Position numbers and translations under genes: made by a program
The notes under the pieces: model-generated
Database searches by the model: none
What the model was told of the DNA's origin: nothing
What the model saw: the letters and a program-made list of their open reading frames with translations, nothing else
Assembly: GCA_963921825.1 (NCBI GenBank)
Contig: OY997596.1
Span: forward strand, 11,723,001-11,787,000
Source: Erodium maritimum
Taxonomy: Eukaryota > Streptophyta > Magnoliopsida > Geraniales > Geraniaceae
Reading direction: 5' to 3'
Length of the DNA: 64,000 bases
Part shown: piece after piece, positions 45,392 to 58,701 of the stretch
How positions within the stretch are numbered: the stretch's first letter is position 1
Layout of the letters: every line of letters starts with the position of its first letter

Positions 45392-47799
45392 TGAACTATG
45401 TTTTATATTTAAATTATCATAATTTGAGGATTAGTGTCACATCCGAAGTCCCATAGAGAATGGTGGGGAACTATTAGAACAGAAAAATCCACTGTGATTA
45501 TGTAGAGTAATCCAAAACAACGGGTGAGGGTTGATATGTAGTCTCGCTATGACCTATGAATTTCCGGCATACGATCAGGTGGGAAAGAGAATGTACATAC
45601 ATGATTGTCCTATGATAAGGCTACCTCTGTCACGTCCTCGACGATCAATCCACTGCAGTCAAAATAGCCTATAACATTCTTCACTAGTATTGGAAACAAA
45701 TCTGTGTGGATGATTTTACAACCAAGTATATGATAGGATATACGGTGTGTTACCCAAATCTTACACAGTAATAAGTGTTACACAAATGTGAGTTTGGACA
45801 AATATAAATAGTCAACTTGATACTCAATTATCTATTGGATCGGGTCATCCTATAATTATGGAAAAATTAGTTTCGTACTCTAGGAAGTGAGGCGTTTCCA
45901 ACGGGATATTATGTCTAACACTAAGATGGTTGATTGGTGTTTTATGTGTTGTGTCGTCAATTTTATTTACCGGGTTCATATCAATTCAGGGATCTCAAAC
46001 ATAAGATTTAAAGGTAACCAATATGGTAGTCGATTTTGCCTGTCCTTTCCATTGAATATCATTAGTTTTTCTTTTTCTAGGGATGAACTATTGTTTGTCT
46101 TTGTTATTTATTAGTAAATGTGATTTTCAATTCAGAAAAAAACATATTTATATATGAAAGAAAAATTAATTATTTTTTAATAAAAATTAATGAAAGACGC
46201 AGTCTTATCTTATTTTTTAGCATTAAACGTGGTCATTTATTGAATAAAATAAAAGAGTCAATCAGCAACATACAAGACCATAGTGGAAATACGAAAAAGG
46301 GTGAGACATAATATTGGTCAAGACCGAAACGATCGAAACCAAAACTTTAACCCTATAATTATGGTGCCCGACTAATCCAAGTAACAAACTAGGGGGTTCA
46401 CTCGGTGAGATGCACAAAATATCCGAACTTCTTTTCCTAACTCGACTTGGACAGACATGTGTTGTCTAGAAGACATGTTGATCCCTCGCATGAAACCCTT
46501 GGGTGGAAGTGAGGATGATTCCAGGTTGCCAAGTAGGTCTTTAGGAAATAAAATGAAGAGACTGAGGGTCGAATAGAGGCCCATCCGAAAAGACAGGGTG
46601 TGGCTTCTTTGGAACACCCTGTTGACCCCTAATGACTTCATTGAGCCTAGCGAGTCTGCTTGGCAGACCTCTCCTCGTGCCCCTCGGGGCCGTTCTCCCT
46701 CTCCATTTGTTGGTGGATTACTCTACATTCTCTATCTATGATCCGAGTGCTGCCCACCATATTGCGCACCTGGGATGAAAGATTGGTTGAGGACCATACC
46801 TGTAGCACCCGCATCTCGCCTGACTCGGGGGAGTGATCAAGTCCCATGGTCCTCATAAGGGGCGCCCCCTCGGTTGAAAGGGTCCATTTATAAGGATCCC
46901 TACCGGTGATCATGTTTCGCCCCACCACCTAGACGGGGTGGATACATTAGGGACAATCGAATGTCAATCTAGATGCGGATTAAGAGGAGGAACTCCCGAC
47001 TTTGAGGGCCCAAACGAATCCTAGACAACAACGGTGCAACATCAATGGGTGCATCCACCACGTACTCTTGGTGGTGAATTGGGCATTATTGTTCTCGATC
47101 GGTGGACATATCTATGTAGTGATGATGATCCTCCTAATGCAAAGTTGGAACCGTTTTCCCTCCTGTTGCGAGGTCCCTCATTCTCCACGAAGGGTCCAGG
47201 CCCAAGGGTCGGTCGTGATCCAAAGCCCATCATAGCATGGATGGGATGCCAGATCGCCGGTGAGGACCTATGGTTTGAGTGACGTTGATGAGAAAATGGA
47301 AATGACTAGTGGGTGTGCCCCGAGCTCTTAATGAATCAACACAACCCGACTCATCCAGATCATCCATGTCATGGGGGTGAGTCCTCATTTCCCTTGACTC
47401 TTGGAAGAGTCACCGGAGTAAATAGCAAGAAATCATGTGGTGTTGGGTGCACAACCGGCCATCACCCGAGAAGTGTCGTGGGTGCAAAAGTAGATCCATG
47501 CCATCCAGGTGATTCCATGAGGACCCTAGCATTGGTCGACTTAGAGCCAGAAGGCGAGACGAACGACGAACGAAAAAGAGGAGTGTTATGTGGGTGGGGG
47601 TTAGGGGATGGGGCCATCATGATGAGAGTGAGAGGTGGAGAAGACGAAATAGAATCATGAGATGAAAACCTTAACATGAGGATAATTGTTTTGTTTTCAT
47701 TATTTATGAAGCCGCAGTCTTCTTAGCATACTATTTCTAACTTTGTTTTCTCTATATTTTTAGTTTTATATATATTTATGTTTGAGACATTTTTTTAAA
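45392..47799. other. Unassigned region
   Basis: 45392-46300 is A+T-rich without supported genes. 46370-47680 is G+C-richer, with open frames in several phases on both strands, none matching a protein I know; it may be a decayed retroelement leader. No termini or target duplications were found. Confidence 0.3.
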
Positions 47800-48808
47800 G
47801 GGAAAATTTCAATTTAATACCCTGGCAAACATTTATTTGCAGTATAATACCCTAACTTGTTTTTTTTTTTGCATTTTAATAACCTGGCAAACATTTATTT
47901 TCACTTTCATACCCAACCGTTAACTTTCCATCCAAAATGGATGGAAAGTAGTCATGTGCTTTGCACATGACCTTGTTTTTTCAAAAAAATAATACCAAAA
48001 ACACCCTTCAATCTTTGATTTTTTAAATATATAAAAACTGATTTTTTTAAAAATATTTTTTGAAATAAAATATAATTTTTTGAAATATATAAAAATCTGT
48101 TTTTTGTAATATATAAAAAACTGATTTAAATTTTATTAAATAAATTTTATTTTTTGAATTACATAAAAATATTATTTTTGAAAGATATAAAAACTTATTT
48201 TCTAAATATATAAAAACTGATTTTTTTTTAAATATTTATTGAAATAAAATCTAATTTTTTTAAATATATAAAAAATCTGATTCTTGTAATATAAAAAAAC
48301 TGATTTTTAAATTTTTTTTGAAATAAATCTGTATTTTTAAATTATATAAAAATATTATTATGAAATATATAAAAATTTATTTTTTAAATATATAAAAACT
48401 GATTTTTTTTAAATATATTTTGAAATAAAATCTATTTTAAAAACATATAAAAATCTTTTTTTAATATATAAAAAATGATTTTTTAAAATGTTTTTTTGAA
48501 ATAAATCTTATATTTTAAATTATATAAAAATATTATTTTTGAAATATTTAAAAACTGTTTTTTAAAATATTTTTTGAAATAAAATATAGTTTTTTGAAAT
48601 ATATAAAAAATATGATTTTTTGTGGTAGGTTTTGAAAATATGATTGGTCTCAAGGGGTATTTTGGACTTTTCATTCATTTTGGATGGAAAGTTAACGGTT
48701 GGGTATGAAAGTGAAAATAAATGTTTGCCAGGGTATTAAATTGCAAAAAAAACTAGGGTATTATATTGCAAATAAATGTTTGCCAGAGTATTAAATTAAA
48801 ATTTTCCC
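47800..48808. mobile_element. MULE-like foldback element with composite inverted repeats
   Basis: Inverted repeats of about 150 bp run inward from GGGAAAATTT at 47800 and from 48808. Each is built of tandem-like units containing taataccctggcaaacatt and ends at a block with ctttcatacccaaccg and a ccatccaaaatggatgg palindrome. Flanks ttttttaaa and cttttaaaa agree at seven of nine bases. The core (48000-48620) is an A+T-rich array of 'aaatatataaaaactgattt'-type units with no coding sequence. Confidence 0.75.
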
Positions 48809-48841
48809 CTTTTAAAATAATGTAATTCATGTATTAACTCA

Positions 48842-51800
48842 GCAAATCGTTGGACAAAACATCACAAAAATCCATGGATATCTCCATGATTTGTTAATAA
48901 AAAGTACACCAATCATAAGTATTACGAGTTAAACAATGAGCTGTTCTATTAGCCTCTTTACAAATAAACAGTAATTTAAAACCTTTAAGCGCCTTGAGCT
49001 TAACTCTATATTCCATAACTACCAGCCTCATAGGAGTCAACATAACCTCTTCTCCATTTATTGGATGCACACCACTCAGACAATTTGACTCGATTGAGCA
49101 TATCGGGCAACCTTCCTCATGAACCCAAGAAAGAGCTTCATTAATGTTGATCAACTCAATAGGTTCTGGATTCTGTATGCCTGGCAGGACAATACACTTT
49201 GTAGTCATCGCCCAACCCATTTCATTCCGGTAAATCATACCTCCATTGCCTCTATCTAGGCCCAATACCGCACCGTTAACATCTATTTTGAATGCACCCA
49301 GAATCGGTTTCAACCAACGAAGATTCTGTCCATCCTCCCTCCGAGCTCCCTAACCGGTTTAGACCTCAACTTCTCCCAATCCTGGATCAAAGCCTCGGTC
49401 ACCGTCTAGTTATCCTCAACCCGACCACTTGTCTCCAAACTCTTGCATTTCTTTCCCACCACAATCCGACCACAATCTCTACCAAACCCCTATTTCCCAG
49501 ATTCCAGTAGTGCTCTAAACACTCATTGGGGGGGGGGGGGGGGGGGGGTCAACATTTTGACCTTGAAACACCACTCTCAATCTCTCCCAAACCTGATCCA
49601 CACCAGAACAATGGAAGAGTACATGACTCTCTGATTCAAGCCTTCCGCATCTCCCACAATTCGGATTTACCAGGACGAATCGGAGTAAATTACAATTTTG
49701 TGGGGAGCGACCTTGTTAAAACTCTCCAGGCATGATGTTTGATTTTCAACGGGACCTACAAGGACCATAACCTCCTCCAAAACAGGTCTCGGTCCTGCTC
49801 CCACCATCTCCCATTTGTCTCTGAATCAATCTGTAAGCCTTTCTGACTCTAAACACATCGTCCCAACTTTCCCACCAGTACCAACCATTCTTCAATGGGG
49901 ACAATTGGAATCGACAAAGAACGAATTGCATCAGTGGGTTGACTACCAAAAGCGTCTTGAATTTTAACCATGTTCCACCGTTGAGCACCTTCCATAATAT
50001 ACTTGCTTACACATTCATTTAAGGGTAAACTTCATCCCACTACCCTAAAAAAACTTAAATTCCAACCCACTACCCTAACGAAACTTAGTTTCATCTCACT
50101 ACCCTATCGAAACTTTTAGTTGCACTTTCATACCCGCCGTCAACTTGACATCCATTTTTGGATGGAAAATGGTAAAAAGTCCAAAATACCCCTCACTAAC
50201 ACTCAAATTTTCAACAACATGCCATTGGTTTTCAAAAATTCTTTTTATTTATTTATTTTATATAAATCAACTTTTTATTTTTTAAAAATCAGTTTATTAT
50301 TTTACAAAAATTAGATTTTATTTTAAAAAATAAATATTTTATTTAAAAAACAGATTTTATTTTAAAAACTTAGATTTTATTTTTAAAAAATCAATTTTTA
50401 TTTCGATTTAATTTTCAAAAAATCATTTTTTATTTTAAGAAATCATTTTTGTTTTATAAAATCAATTTTTTTTAAATATCAGTTTTTTAAAAAATATATC
50501 AAATTTTATTTTAAAAGTCAGTTATTATTTTTAATATCATTTTTTTGTTTAATCATTTATTTCTTTAATTTCTATTTTCATCATTTTCCTATAATTTTCA
50601 TCAATCTTTAGATCTGTGTGACTGTGTTTATCATCAAGCTTGTTCTCATCTTCAGGCATGGTACAAATACCTTTTGGTATTCAACATTTCTCCACGATTT
50701 TCATATTCAACAAGATTTAAGAACACAAAAAGAGATACAAGATGAACATAAAACGAAAAATCAAATCCAATATCAAAATCAAATTCAATCTAGTATCAAA
50801 ACCAAATCACACCAGATCTGATTTCCTTGGACAAATTCTTTCAATTTCACTATCAAAACTAAGCATTTTCAGAAATTCTAAACAACCCCAAATAATTCTA
50901 AGCTGGTTCTTCCTCCATGAACTTGGAGGAAACTCACAGTGGCTCCGAGCTCCGAACTCGGCGGAGACGTCGCACGGTGTGGTGGCCCGATCTCGCTGGA
51001 TTTGTAGACCTCAAGCTCCAGGTTTGTGAAGGAGGTGTACGAGATGCTTTCGGGGCAGAGGTTTGTGAAGGAGCTGTGGTTCGTGAAGGAGGTGGCCGGA
51101 GGAGCTCATGAGTGCTGAAGATGGTGATGAAGCCGATGGGGGCGGAGGGGTGAGGAGGCGATGGTGGCGGAGGTGGTCGGAGGAGCTCAGAAATGGTGGA
51201 GATTTCAGATCTGAGTGGAGATTTTGGAGATGCATGAGGCGTAGATAGAGAGAGAAGAGAGGGGGTAGTGGCGGCTGATTGTGTAGTTGGAGAGAAAATG
51301 AAATGTTGAGGGTTTAGAAATAGGTTAGAAATAAATTAAAGGGTAAAATTGTCTTTACACATCAGTTAGTGGCACATGGGAGGCACATGCGTGGCTTTTC
51401 CGTCCAAAATCTGACGGCGTAAGGGTTGGGTACTAAATTGACACGAAATTGAAAGTCAGGGTAGTGAGATGAAACTAAGTTTCGTTAAGGTAGTTGGTTG
51501 GAATTTAAGTTTTTTTAGGGTAGTGGGATGAAGTTTACCCTTCATTTAACTCACCAGAGAACTGTCCAACACTATACCCTCCTCTGTAGGTACCCAAGCT
51601 GCACCCAAAACCCCAGTTCCCTTACCATTTCCTATCCTTCTCTTAACTTCGCCCCGTAACAGTTCTCGACCTGCCAAAATGCTAGTCCACACATAACTAC
51701 AACCCCTATTTTGTTTCTGCATGCAAGAAATCCAGCCCCGAATAATATTTAACCTACAACATACACACTCCAGCAAACTATCCAGTTGAGTCAAAAACCT

Positions 51801-52010
51801 CCATCCCTACTTGGCCAGCATTACTATATTAAAATCCTGTAAATGTTTGAAATCCAAACTTCCTTATAGTGTCTTCATAACTTATTCTAACTTTTTCATC
51901 TAACACTTTTATCCGTTCTCACATCGCACTCCACCAATATTTATTTATCAGCACTTCTATTTTTTAAATCATTTTACCCAAGATTTTACATACACCAACA
52001 ATGTAACGGA
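48842..52010 (-). pseudogene. LINE remnant: zf-RVT and RNase H region, split by a MULE
   Basis: On the minus strand 52010-51541 reads INKYWWSAM, DFKHLQDFNIVMLAK and SYVWTSILAGRELLR...KRRIGNGKG, the C-terminal RT/zf-RVT part of a plant L1 ORF2. After the MULE insertion it continues at 49988 (WWESWDDVFRVRKAYRLI). An RNase H-like domain follows (49313-48894, VNGAVLGLDRGNGGMIYR). The order and spacing fit one element. The RT core and endonuclease are missing, stops and frame changes are present, and no A-tail was found. Confidence 0.72.
50023..51540. mobile_element. MULE with 9-bp target duplication and a G+C-rich, gene-like interior
   Basis: The ends GGGTAAACTTCATCCCAC (50023) and the inverted copy ending at 51540 are flanked by ttcatttaa (50014-50022, 51541-51549), an exact 9-bp duplication typical of MULEs. 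The inverted repeats are about 130 bp, made of three units of 'cccactaccctaacgaaact' type. 50220-50580 is A+T-rich. 50900-51300 is G+C-rich with frames on both strands and may be a captured gene piece, which I cannot identify. No transposase is present. Confidence 0.9.
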
Positions 52011-52515
52011 CAGAGCTTGAATAACTGCTTTATCGGTACATTATGCTATTCTATAAAAAGTGAATTAATACAATTACAATACAGTATTTTAAATTGAAAA
52101 TAATCTAAAATACATAATAACCAACGGTAATATCTGATTTGAATAACGAAGATATTACGTGATGACATTAATAGGAGGCACGTGAATTTGCGTGCCGTTA
52201 AACGGTAACAGAAAAGCAGATGGTCTCATGTTAGTTGAATCTTGAACATGCAAGCTGTTGCCAAACTTTACCGCAGTAACTCTTTCCTAAAATAGAATAT
52301 GGGTAACTTAATTAAAGAGAATAGCAAGTGGAGGGTAAGAAAGTAAAGGGCAAGCCGACCTCTACAGGGGTTCCAAATCTGGGAAGACCTTAGAAAGTGG
52401 ACTAGGTTTGTGTGGAGCACATCCGATTAAGAAATTGAAATATAATTGACTGAAACCAATCTGAACCGGTCAATCACCTTCCAACGAATCGGACGGCCCG
52501 AGCTTCTCCGCTCTC

Positions 52516-52551
52516 AGAACATTCTCGAATTCTAAACCTCACCCTATAAAG
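52516..52551 (+). promoter_or_regulatory. Heat-shock element and TATA box of the Hsc70 gene
   Basis: AGAACATTCTCGAATTCT (52516-52533) contains the alternating units GAA, TTC, GAA in perfect nGAAnnTTCnnGAAn spacing. CTATAAAG lies at 52544-52551, about 107 bases before the start codon. This arrangement is that of a heat-inducible plant HSP70 promoter. Confidence 0.85.
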
Positions 52552-52657
52552 CTCTCTCTTCTACAGCCTTGTAAAAGCCACTTGAAACCCTAGATCTTCC
52601 TAGAGTTTCTTCTTCTTCTCAACCTCTTCTTTCTCATTCTTCGACTCAGGAGTAGTA

Positions 52658-55387
52658 ATGGCAGGCAAAGGTGAAGGGCCTGCTATCGGTATCGATCTCG
52701 GTACCACTTACTCCTGCGTCGGAGTGTGGCAACATGACCGTGTTGAGATCATCGCCAACGACCAAGGTAACAGGACCACTCCGTCCTATGTCGGCTTCAC
52801 CGACTCCGAGAGGTTGATCGGAGATGCAGCTAAGAATCAGGTCGCCATGAACCCCATTAACACTGTCTTCGGTAAGATCTGAGCTTCTTTTTATTGTTTC
52901 TACTTTAATTGTATTGGCTTCTTAGATCTGTACTGTAGTGTTTAGATCGATCTGGATCTGATGATTAGGTTAGTGTTTGGTCGCTGTGTTGTTTAGTAGC
53001 CCAGATAGACTAACTTGTACTGTTTCATAATCAGCTTTATAGTTCTGTTCAGACATGCTTAATGACATACTTTTTGGTCGATTTGTATCCTCCTAGTTTT
53101 GATCAATAGATCTTTCAAGGCCTTAAAATTGGGATCCTTTACTATTAGCAATAGTACCGATTACACTTTACACCCTAGATCTCTTGCAGTCAACAAGACA
53201 TGAGCTTTTTTTGTTTCCCTATATTGTTGGTACAGTTTTATAATCTTGAACTGCACATCAAATTACTAGCTATATTTGATCTAGAGTTGAATTCGTATAG
53301 AAATTTCAAATTACATAACAATATTTATTTAATTATTTTAATTCTGAACTTCACTTAATGGAATCAGAATACACATGCCTAACCTACTAAAAATATGTTT
53401 ATTTGAACCCTGAACTATCAGTTTTATTTGATCCCTGATTTGGTGCTTTAGGATTCCAGAACTTGTGAAGTTTGTGGTCCAACAAATCCAACTTGCTAGA
53501 AATGTTAGGGAATAAATTGCTCTTAGCCGTTTTATTTTTTACCAACTCATCTTTGATTTCTTGAGCTCGAATTTATGTATTAGTAGGATGGACTGTGTGC
53601 TTATTTTCAGTGAAATAAAATACCATAATTGTATTTTAATCTTATTGTTAACCTTAACAGATGCCAAGAGACTCATTGGTAGGAGATTCAGTGATGCCTC
53701 TGTTCAGAGCGATATTAAGTTGTGGCCTTTCAAGGTTACTCCTGGACCTGGTGAGAAGCCCATGATCACTGTCAACTATAAGGGTGAGGAGAAGACCTTT
53801 GCTGCAGAAGAGATCTCATCCATGGTCCTGATCAAGATGCGTGAGATTGCTGAGGCTTACCTAGGCACCACAGTCAAGAACGCCGTGGTCACTGTTCCAG
53901 CTTACTTCAATGACTCCCAGCGTCAGGCCACAAAGGATGCCGGGGTCATTGCTGGAATCAATGTTCTACGTATCATCAATGAGCCTACAGCAGCTGCCAT
54001 TGCGTATGGTCTTGACAAGAAGGCAACCAGTGTTGGTGAGAAGAATGTGTTGATCTTTGACCTTGGAGGTGGTACCTTTGATGTTTCTCTTCTCACTATT
54101 GAAGAGGGTATCTTTGAGGTCAAGGCCACAGCTGGAGATACCCATCTTGGAGGTGAGGATTTTGACAACAGAATGGTGAACCACTTTGTTCAGGAGTTCA
54201 AGAGGAAGAACAAGAAGGACATCACTGGAAACCCGAGGGCTCTGAGGAGGTTGAGGACATCTTGTGAGAGGGCGAAGAGAACTCTGTCATCCACTGCTCA
54301 GACCACCATTGAGATTGATTCCTTGTACGAGGGAATTGACTTCTACTCTACCATCACCCGTGCCAGATTTGAGGAGCTTAACATGGACCTGTTCAGGAAG
54401 TGTATGGAGCCAGTTGAGAAGTGTTTGAGGGATGCCAAGATGGACAAGAGCACCGTCCATGATGCTGTCCTTGTTGGTGGATCTACCAGGATTCCCAAGG
54501 TCCAGCAGCTTCTTCAGGACTTCTTCAATGGGAAGGAGCTCTGCAAGAGCATCAACCCTGATGAAGCTGTTGCCTATGGCGCTGCTGTCCAGGCTGCTAT
54601 CTTGAGTGGTGAGGGTAACGAGAAGGTGCAGGATCTCCTGCTCTTGGATGTCACCCCATTGTCTTTGGGTTTGGAAACTGCCGGAGGTGTCATGACCGTC
54701 TTGATCCCAAGGAACACCACCATCCCCACCAAGAAGGAGCAAGTCTTCTCAACCTACTCCGACAATCAGCCCGGTGTGTTGATTCAGGTGTATGAAGGAG
54801 AGAGAACCAGGACCAGGGACAACAACTTGCTTGGTAAGTTTGAGCTCTCTGGAATTCCCCCAGCACCCAGGGGTGTTCCTCAGATCACAGTCTGCTTTGA
54901 CATTGATGCCAATGGTATCTTGAATGTCTCTGCTGAGGACAAGACCACTGGCCAGAAGAACAAGATCACAATCACCAATGACAAGGGCAGGCTCTCAAAG
55001 GACGAGATTGAGAAGATGGTTCAGGAAGCTGAGAAGTACAAGTCTGAGGATGAAGAGCACAAGAAGAAGGTGGAGACCAAGAATGCCTTGGAGAACTACG
55101 CCTACAACATGAGGAACACCATCAAGGACGAGAAGATTGGTGAGAAGCTCTCCGCTGGTGACAAGAAGAAGATCGAGGATGCCATTGAGTCGGCCATCCA
55201 ATGGCTCGACAGCAACCAGCTTGCTGAGGCAGACGAGTTCGAAGACAAGATGAAGGAGTTGGAGAGCATCTGCAACCCGATCATTGCGAAGATGTACCAG
55301 GGAGCTGGAGGTGAAGCAGCTGGTATGGATGATGATATCCCTGCTGCAAGCGGAGGTGCTGGTCCCAAGATTGAGGAAGTCGACTAA
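52658..55387 (+). CDS. HSC70: Cytosolic heat-shock cognate 70 kDa protein (Hsp70)
   Basis: Exons 52658-52871 and 53661-55387 join in frame (TTCG then ATGCC) to give 646 residues, the usual length. The intron interrupts the Asp-72 codon, a position shared by many plant and animal Hsc70 genes. The ATPase domain shows [10 protein letters not shown] (10-19), [12 protein letters not shown] (203-214) and [12 protein letters not shown] (about 340). The linker and substrate-binding domain begin at [13 protein letters not shown], and a helical lid follows. The protein ends GPKIEEVD, the EEVD motif that binds TPR co-chaperones and marks cytosolic/nuclear forms. It folds and holds client proteins in an ATP-dependent cycle with J-proteins and exchange factors. 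The upstream heat-shock element implies heat induction. It looks fully intact. Confidence 0.98.
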
Positions 55388-55924
55388 GTTTCCTGCCTTC
55401 CATTTTTGTTTTGGTATCCAGTTTATTATGTGGTTTTGGAATTGTGACATTATTGGCTCTGTTCTCTTGTCAGAGCCTGTTTAAGATATTTGTATGTTTT
55501 TTATTTTCAATAGAAACTATTTTGGCTGCCCGAGCATTGATATTGCTCGGGCTTTTGGGATTTTATATCTAATTTTCAATTGTTTTCTTAATTTTTTTCT
55601 TCCAAAATGCGTATTTATGATCCGGATGTTTGGTAAAGTGTATTTTTTGTCCTTATAAGCCGGAAGGTTAAATGGTCCATCTCCCTGATGGACGGTGATC
55701 CAAAGTTTTTTTTATTTTTTTGAGAAGGTGTAGTTTTTAATTTCGTAATAATCACTCACAGATGGAAAGAAATGGGGGTATGATTTTGAAAATCATTCAT
55801 AATCTTGGAGAAAAGACGTGTGGTGTGAAATGCGTGGGTTAATTAATCATGGGAAGGAAAGCAGAAGTGACTTGAGAAATCAAAACAGCTTTAAAGGGAG
55901 CGAACAAAGCATTTTGGAAAAAAA
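55388..55924. other. Hsc70 3' UTR and flank
   Basis: T-rich 3' UTR with a G+C inverted repeat, 'cccgagcattga' facing 'tgctcggg', near 55529-55552. Nothing else is supported. The target duplication attttggaaaaaaa of the next element occupies 55911-55924. Confidence 0.45.
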
Positions 55925-57349
55925 GCTTTTCTCATGCAACCGTAAACGTGTTCAATTCTCTCTTCACGCCCTCCGCTGCCATCCATGGCCGCTCAAGCTC
56001 CAGGGACTGTCGATGGGGCCTGGTCTCTATGTCTGTCGGAGCTCCGTCTCCTCCCGTTGGTTTATGTTGTTCTAGAGAGATCTCCAAACCTAGCCGCCAT
56101 CCACGTCGTTTCTTAGCCATGAGTTTCATCGCCTGTCGCCATCAACTCCTCCGACTTGTGTTAGGCGTCATGCTCAACCCCCGTTCTCGGAACAACCTTG
56201 TAGCCATCTGTTGAAGCAAATCCTACTTCGGTCGGCCGTGAAGAGTCTAGCCTCGACTAGGTCTCGCCGGACGGGAAGCATTCAGGTCGATGCAGAGATC
56301 GCCAGTGTCGTTCCTCCCGGCTGGCCTTGCTGGACTCGCATCTAGTCGGGTCTCACCGGACCTCACCACGTTCTAGTCGACTCCCCGAGCTATGGATCCG
56401 ATTCCTCTCCACATCAGAGCTCGTGCCCTAGGCTTTACGAAGCCAAGATCTGGGTTGGGTGGTCGGCCGCCGACTCCTCGCCTCGGGTTTCGCCGAAACA
56501 GGGCAGTCTTTGCAGTTTCGTCGGACTCGGTCTCACCAATGGGGGACGGGTTATCTTGTGATCCTTCTCCCTCTCTCTTCCCGAGATCGACCGGTGAGTC
56601 CTCCCGGGGTTCCGATGTATCTCTCGTTCACTGTTTATGGCCGACTTTTCGTGGGCCGAATATGTGGTCGCCTTCATGTGGGCCGGAAAATTTCCACCAC
56701 CCCTTCGGGTTTTCTTAGAGTCTGCACACTTGTGCATGATTCTCCTTGGCTTCCGTCCTCTACAGTCAGACTTCTCGAACTCGGATGTTTCTGTTCTCCC
56801 TCGTTCGTATGCTTTTGTTGTGTCTCTGATTTGCTCTATTAACGTCCTTTCACTGCCTTGGACTTTAATCGTCTCCATCTGGTGCCTTCATCACCTCCAT
56901 GCAAAGGACATCTATGCTCGTCTTTGTTTGCCTCTCAGAATCAACGAGGACCCTGATCCTTCGGGACCGGGGACCAATGGGGAGTGGATACCAACTGGGC
57001 CCAAAAGCAGGCGAGTCCTTTCGGCGCACCAACCATCCTTTGGCTCTATCTGGAAGGGTCATGTTCCGTGAAGCAAGGCTGTTTTATCCAACTGCGAGTC
57101 AAGACCACCACCCGATTAGGTATTTACATCTTGGTCTCACGTTATTGTGCTTATCTCCAGCTGTCGATTTTATTCTACCGTTTTATGTAGAAATCGTTTA
57201 TGTTTCAGCAACATGTGTCGGATCACCTGTTTTTTTCAAACAGGGGACTCCAGGCATTATCTTGGCTTGTATCATGTTTATCCTTTGACTCTTGGTGTTG
57301 TATCATTTGGCTTAATTGCATGAATACATACCCTTTTACTAAAAAAAGA
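55925..57349 (+). mobile_element. Retroposon with L1-like tail, 14-bp target duplication
   Basis: The duplication attttggaaaaaaa lies at 55911-55924 and 57350-57363. The plus-strand element has a pyrimidine-rich G+C leader (55950-57050), a T-rich part ending in 'ttaattgcatgaatacatac', and an A tail. That 3' end resembles plant L1 tails. No endonuclease or RT motif is present, so it must have moved with another LINE's enzymes. Long overlapping frames in the leader match no protein I know. Confidence 0.8.
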
Positions 57350-57969
57350 ATTTTGGAAAAAAACTAATTTTCGAATTTGAATTTATATATATTTTTTTAA
57401 ACAAAATGAGTAAACATCAAATGCCCTTAATTGTCACGGACTATGAGCGGGTCATGTTCCTCAACACGTGCGGCGTACAAACACGTATGCACAAGCCTTA
57501 AAACAAGAAAGACGAGAATTGGATAGGAACAACGATGTACTAAAGAATTGTTGTTTTGATGGACACAAATGGGATATAGTACATTGGTTCTAATCGCTAG
57601 TGATATTTTACGAATCCAAATACCTATACATACATTAAGAACTAAGTCTTATATAGGAAATAGGTTCAGCCGAGTAAACTTGGAGGGAAAGACCTTTCTA
57701 AACTTGCTGGTAGCCCAATATGGGAAGCTTTCCACTTTCGAACGAGGGAAATTCCCTTTGTACGGTTTAAGGGAACATGATTTGTGGCTTCTAGAAGAAT
57801 CCAGATCGTTGGTCGTGCACACGATCTTCGAACGCGGACTGACTTCTCGGTAGACACGGGCCCAGATGGCCAAGGTTGTCACGGTGCTGGCTTACGGTCT
57901 TCTTTGTCATAGTCTTGGCCCCGTATGGGCTTCTTCGGACTTAGATGGGCTTGGAGGCTATAAACGCTT
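57350..57969. other. No gene recognised
   Basis: A+T-rich, then mixed sequence up to the LTR insertion. Short frames (57569-57853) match nothing I know. The sequence resumes beyond the LTR at 61484. Confidence 0.3.
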
Positions 57970-58701
57970 TGTCACGCCCCAATTTCAGTCAACCGAACTC
58001 AGGACATGAACTTTTAAAACAATAAAACATTTTGAAACCTTTCACATTAAACCACTTTAAAAACACCATTTGTTCAACAAATAATATTTACAACTTAAAA
58101 TACGTCCCAACAAGTGGACAAAAGTATGGTATCCGTCGCTAGACTCAAAATAAACCCAGAATCCCGCTCCAAGCTCTTCAAGCTTTAGAAGCTCACCTAG
58201 TCCAACATGCGACCGGTACCTGCAAGAAAAGCAACTAGGGGTGAGCGTTTGCTCAATACCACGGATAACAGACTGACTACGTCATAATTAGCAGAAAATG
58301 CCGGTAACACCAACAACCAACTCAACCCCGGGGATCACTATCCCCAAACTCAAGTAACCCGACCGACACCCACACACTGATACTTTCCTCAGCCGACTCA
58401 ACACTCGGACACGTAAGGTAGACCCGACACAACGATCGACGACCTCCTCCAAAGACACGATCGACCACCACACAACACCCAAGATCACAAAGGATCGCAC
58501 ACCAAACAAGATCACAAAGGATCGCACTCCTGTCAGCTGCTCAGTGCCGGTTGCTAACCGGCTGGGCTCGAGCCTGCCCCACGCGCTTTGCCGATCCCTG
58601 TCAGGCTCCAGGCGGTCGACATGTTGGCGATATATACAGCGCAGCTTTTCCGATAGCTAGTCGGAAGGGGAGCTGCCCTCTCATCGCCTAAAAACGCTCA
58701 C

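Noticed and set aside
45430..45480. 'tgtcacatccgaag' as a possible LTR terminus
   Set aside because: No partner terminus or flanking duplication could be found within reach.
54287..55450. Antisense frames opposite Hsc70 (about 150 residues each)
   Set aside because: Codon bias of a conserved coding strand often leaves the opposite strand open; no independent motif is present.
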